From an uncultured Opitutales bacterium (GTDB taxonomy: Bacteria; Verrucomicrobiota; Verrucomicrobiia; Opitutales; Intestinicryptomonadaceae), in assembly GCA_900545705.1 (NCBI GenBank), contig URAK01000008.1:1-64000 (forward strand): a DNA stretch of 64,000 nt, written 5' to 3'. Of the stretch, positions 63,258-64,000 are shown in pieces. The translations under genes were made by a program, and so were the position numbers. The stretch's first letter is position 1. Every line of letters begins with the position of its first letter. The notes beneath the pieces were generated by a model. That model was not told the DNA's origin. It did no database searches and saw only the letters and a list, made by a program, of their open reading frames with translations.

Positions 63258-64000
63258 CTATCTGCGCCTTTTAGATTTCATTCCAGCGTAAATAAGCGCG
63301 AGTAGTCCTCCAAGCGCAACCGCCGACGCAGGTTCAGGAACTTGCGCAAACCCAACTTGCAGCGAATAGCCGCTGTCTAGCGATTCCACCCATTTGAACA
63401 CCACAACCCCGTTTTCGATGCCCTCGGCGTAAAAATCGGCGTTCGCGTCGTACGCGCCGTCGCTTAACAGCGTGTCGAGATTGAAGCCCGAAAGCTCGCC
63501 GGCTGTCAGTATTTCCGCCCAATATTCAACTGAATCAGCGCTATCTGCCAATATGAAATTCTCCAAGTTTAGGGCATTACCGCTTGCATCGGAAAAATCT
63601 ACCGATATTTTTCCGCTCCCGGCCGCTTTTGTGAAGGTTTCAGTTATTATTATCTTGTCGCCTACTTCCGTCTCCATTGTGTTATGGTTCGCAAAATTTT
63701 CGTACGCAAATCCGCCGCTCTCAAAATTCGCAGTCTTAAAATATGCAGTCCCGGTATTCGACGACTCGTAGTGCCCGGCTCCAAATTTGCCGCCTTCCAA
63801 CGACAGCGTCGCCAATCTGTAATCCGCCGCTATCCGCGAATTGTCCATAAAAAGCCGGCCGTTTTTCACTGTGTATGTACCGCCCATGCGCCCTTGTATA
63901 TCGGTTTTGGTTTGTACAGCTTGATATATTCTCTGTGTTCCTTCGCCGTCCATTGTCACATTCATTGTTGCCTTTATTGCGGACATATCCGGTCGATTAT
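63258..64000 (-). CDS. PEP-CTERM secreted protein (5' end outside the window)
   Basis: The 3' part of a longer gene. The C-terminal tail is VPEPASAVALGGLLALIYAGMKSKRRR, a complete PEP-CTERM anchor with a hydrophobic helix and basic end. The preceding body has beta-type repeats with Gly, Asn, Ser and Thr (GRLFMDNSRIAADYRLATLS). The frame is open to base 64000 with no stop, so the N-terminus lies beyond the window edge; the internal ATG at 63986 is not the start. Related in style to the proteins at 15200 and 54469. Confidence 0.88.
   Translation of the reverse strand, partial: NRPDMSAIKATMNVTMDGEGTQRIYQAVQTKTDIQGRMGGTYTVKNGRLFMDNSRIAADYRLATLSLEGGKFGAGHYESSNTGTAYFKTANFESGGFAYENFANHNTMETEVGDKIIITETFTKAAGSGKISVDFSDASGNALNLENFILADSADSVEYWAEILTAGELSGFNLDTLLSDGAYDANADFYAEGIENGVVVFKWVESLDSGYSLQVGFAQVPEPASAVALGGLLALIYAGMKSKRRR

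Noticed and set aside
1..64000. tRNA, rRNA, CRISPR arrays, prophage and insertion sequences
   Set aside because: No T-loop or cloverleaf, no evenly spaced repeats, and no transposase, integrase or phage genes were recognised in either strand.

Overview
The window looks like an ordinary chromosomal stretch of a Gram-negative bacterium. It encodes an outer-membrane lipoprotein resembling LptE, a BamD-like TPR protein, an ExbB/ExbD/TonB set and PEP-CTERM proteins. The gene mix (PEP-CTERM proteins with short IPEP/VPEP tails, a DUF4838 glycosidase-like protein, Gfo/Idh oxidoreductase, Sel1-repeat protein, DUF502 beside ybeY) suggests the Verrucomicrobiota, perhaps Opitutae. That placement is inference, since no rRNA or tRNA gene is visible. 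Third codon positions are GC-rich while intergenic DNA is AT-rich.

Layout. 1-3005: a truncated secreted protein, a decayed copy of a gene end, and a 585-residue sugar-polymer-type protein. 3261-3554: a ribbon-helix-helix protein. 3688-10432 (minus): a tightly packed operon joining outer-membrane lipoproteins, rpe, tmk, holB, ybeY, a DUF502 protein and a RecO-like protein. 11013-14946 (minus): mtaB-like methylthiotransferase, ribosomal proteins bL31 and bL36, a C-N hydrolase, a DUF721 protein and a Nudix hydrolase. 15200-18242: a PEP-CTERM protein and a Gfo/Idh oxidoreductase. 18570-20994: exbB-exbD-tonB. 21584-24630 (minus): an RmlD-like reductase, a degenerate beta-lactamase-fold protein and a periplasmic sugar-binding protein. 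24716-32587 (plus): hisC, a CBS-domain CNNM/CorC protein, acnA, a STAS protein, a SpoIIE-type phosphatase and ybaB. 33322-36070 (minus): DUF167, pheA, scpB. 36451-41871 (plus): ilvD, yicC, recR, uppP, amidohydrolase. 42285-43844: divergent tatD and peroxiredoxin. 44138-51783: an accessory region with a thioredoxin/SecD-head-like secreted protein, a decayed secreted-protein gene, a 1495-residue Sel1 protein, a sigma factor and a probable anti-sigma membrane protein. 52211-57645: a C_GCAxxG_C_C protein, rph, a Bax-inhibitor-1 protein, a PEP-CTERM protein, fba and a small membrane protein. 57766-64000: hisI, dnaN, a membrane protein, a DUF4838 protein and a PEP-CTERM gene cut by the window end.

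No CRISPR array, prophage, insertion sequence or known defence system was found. The most interesting unit is the overlapping three-gene set at 46334-51783 (giant secreted Sel1 protein, ECF-like sigma factor, single-pass membrane protein), together with the cysteine-rich SecD-head-like protein and the pseudogene beside it. Other points worth a second look are a probable frame slip at an A7 run in scpB, a 13-residue repeat tail on ExbB, an active-site-degenerate beta-lactamase-like protein coupled to an orphan sugar-binding protein, and a STAS/phosphatase pair with no kinase in the aconitase operon.
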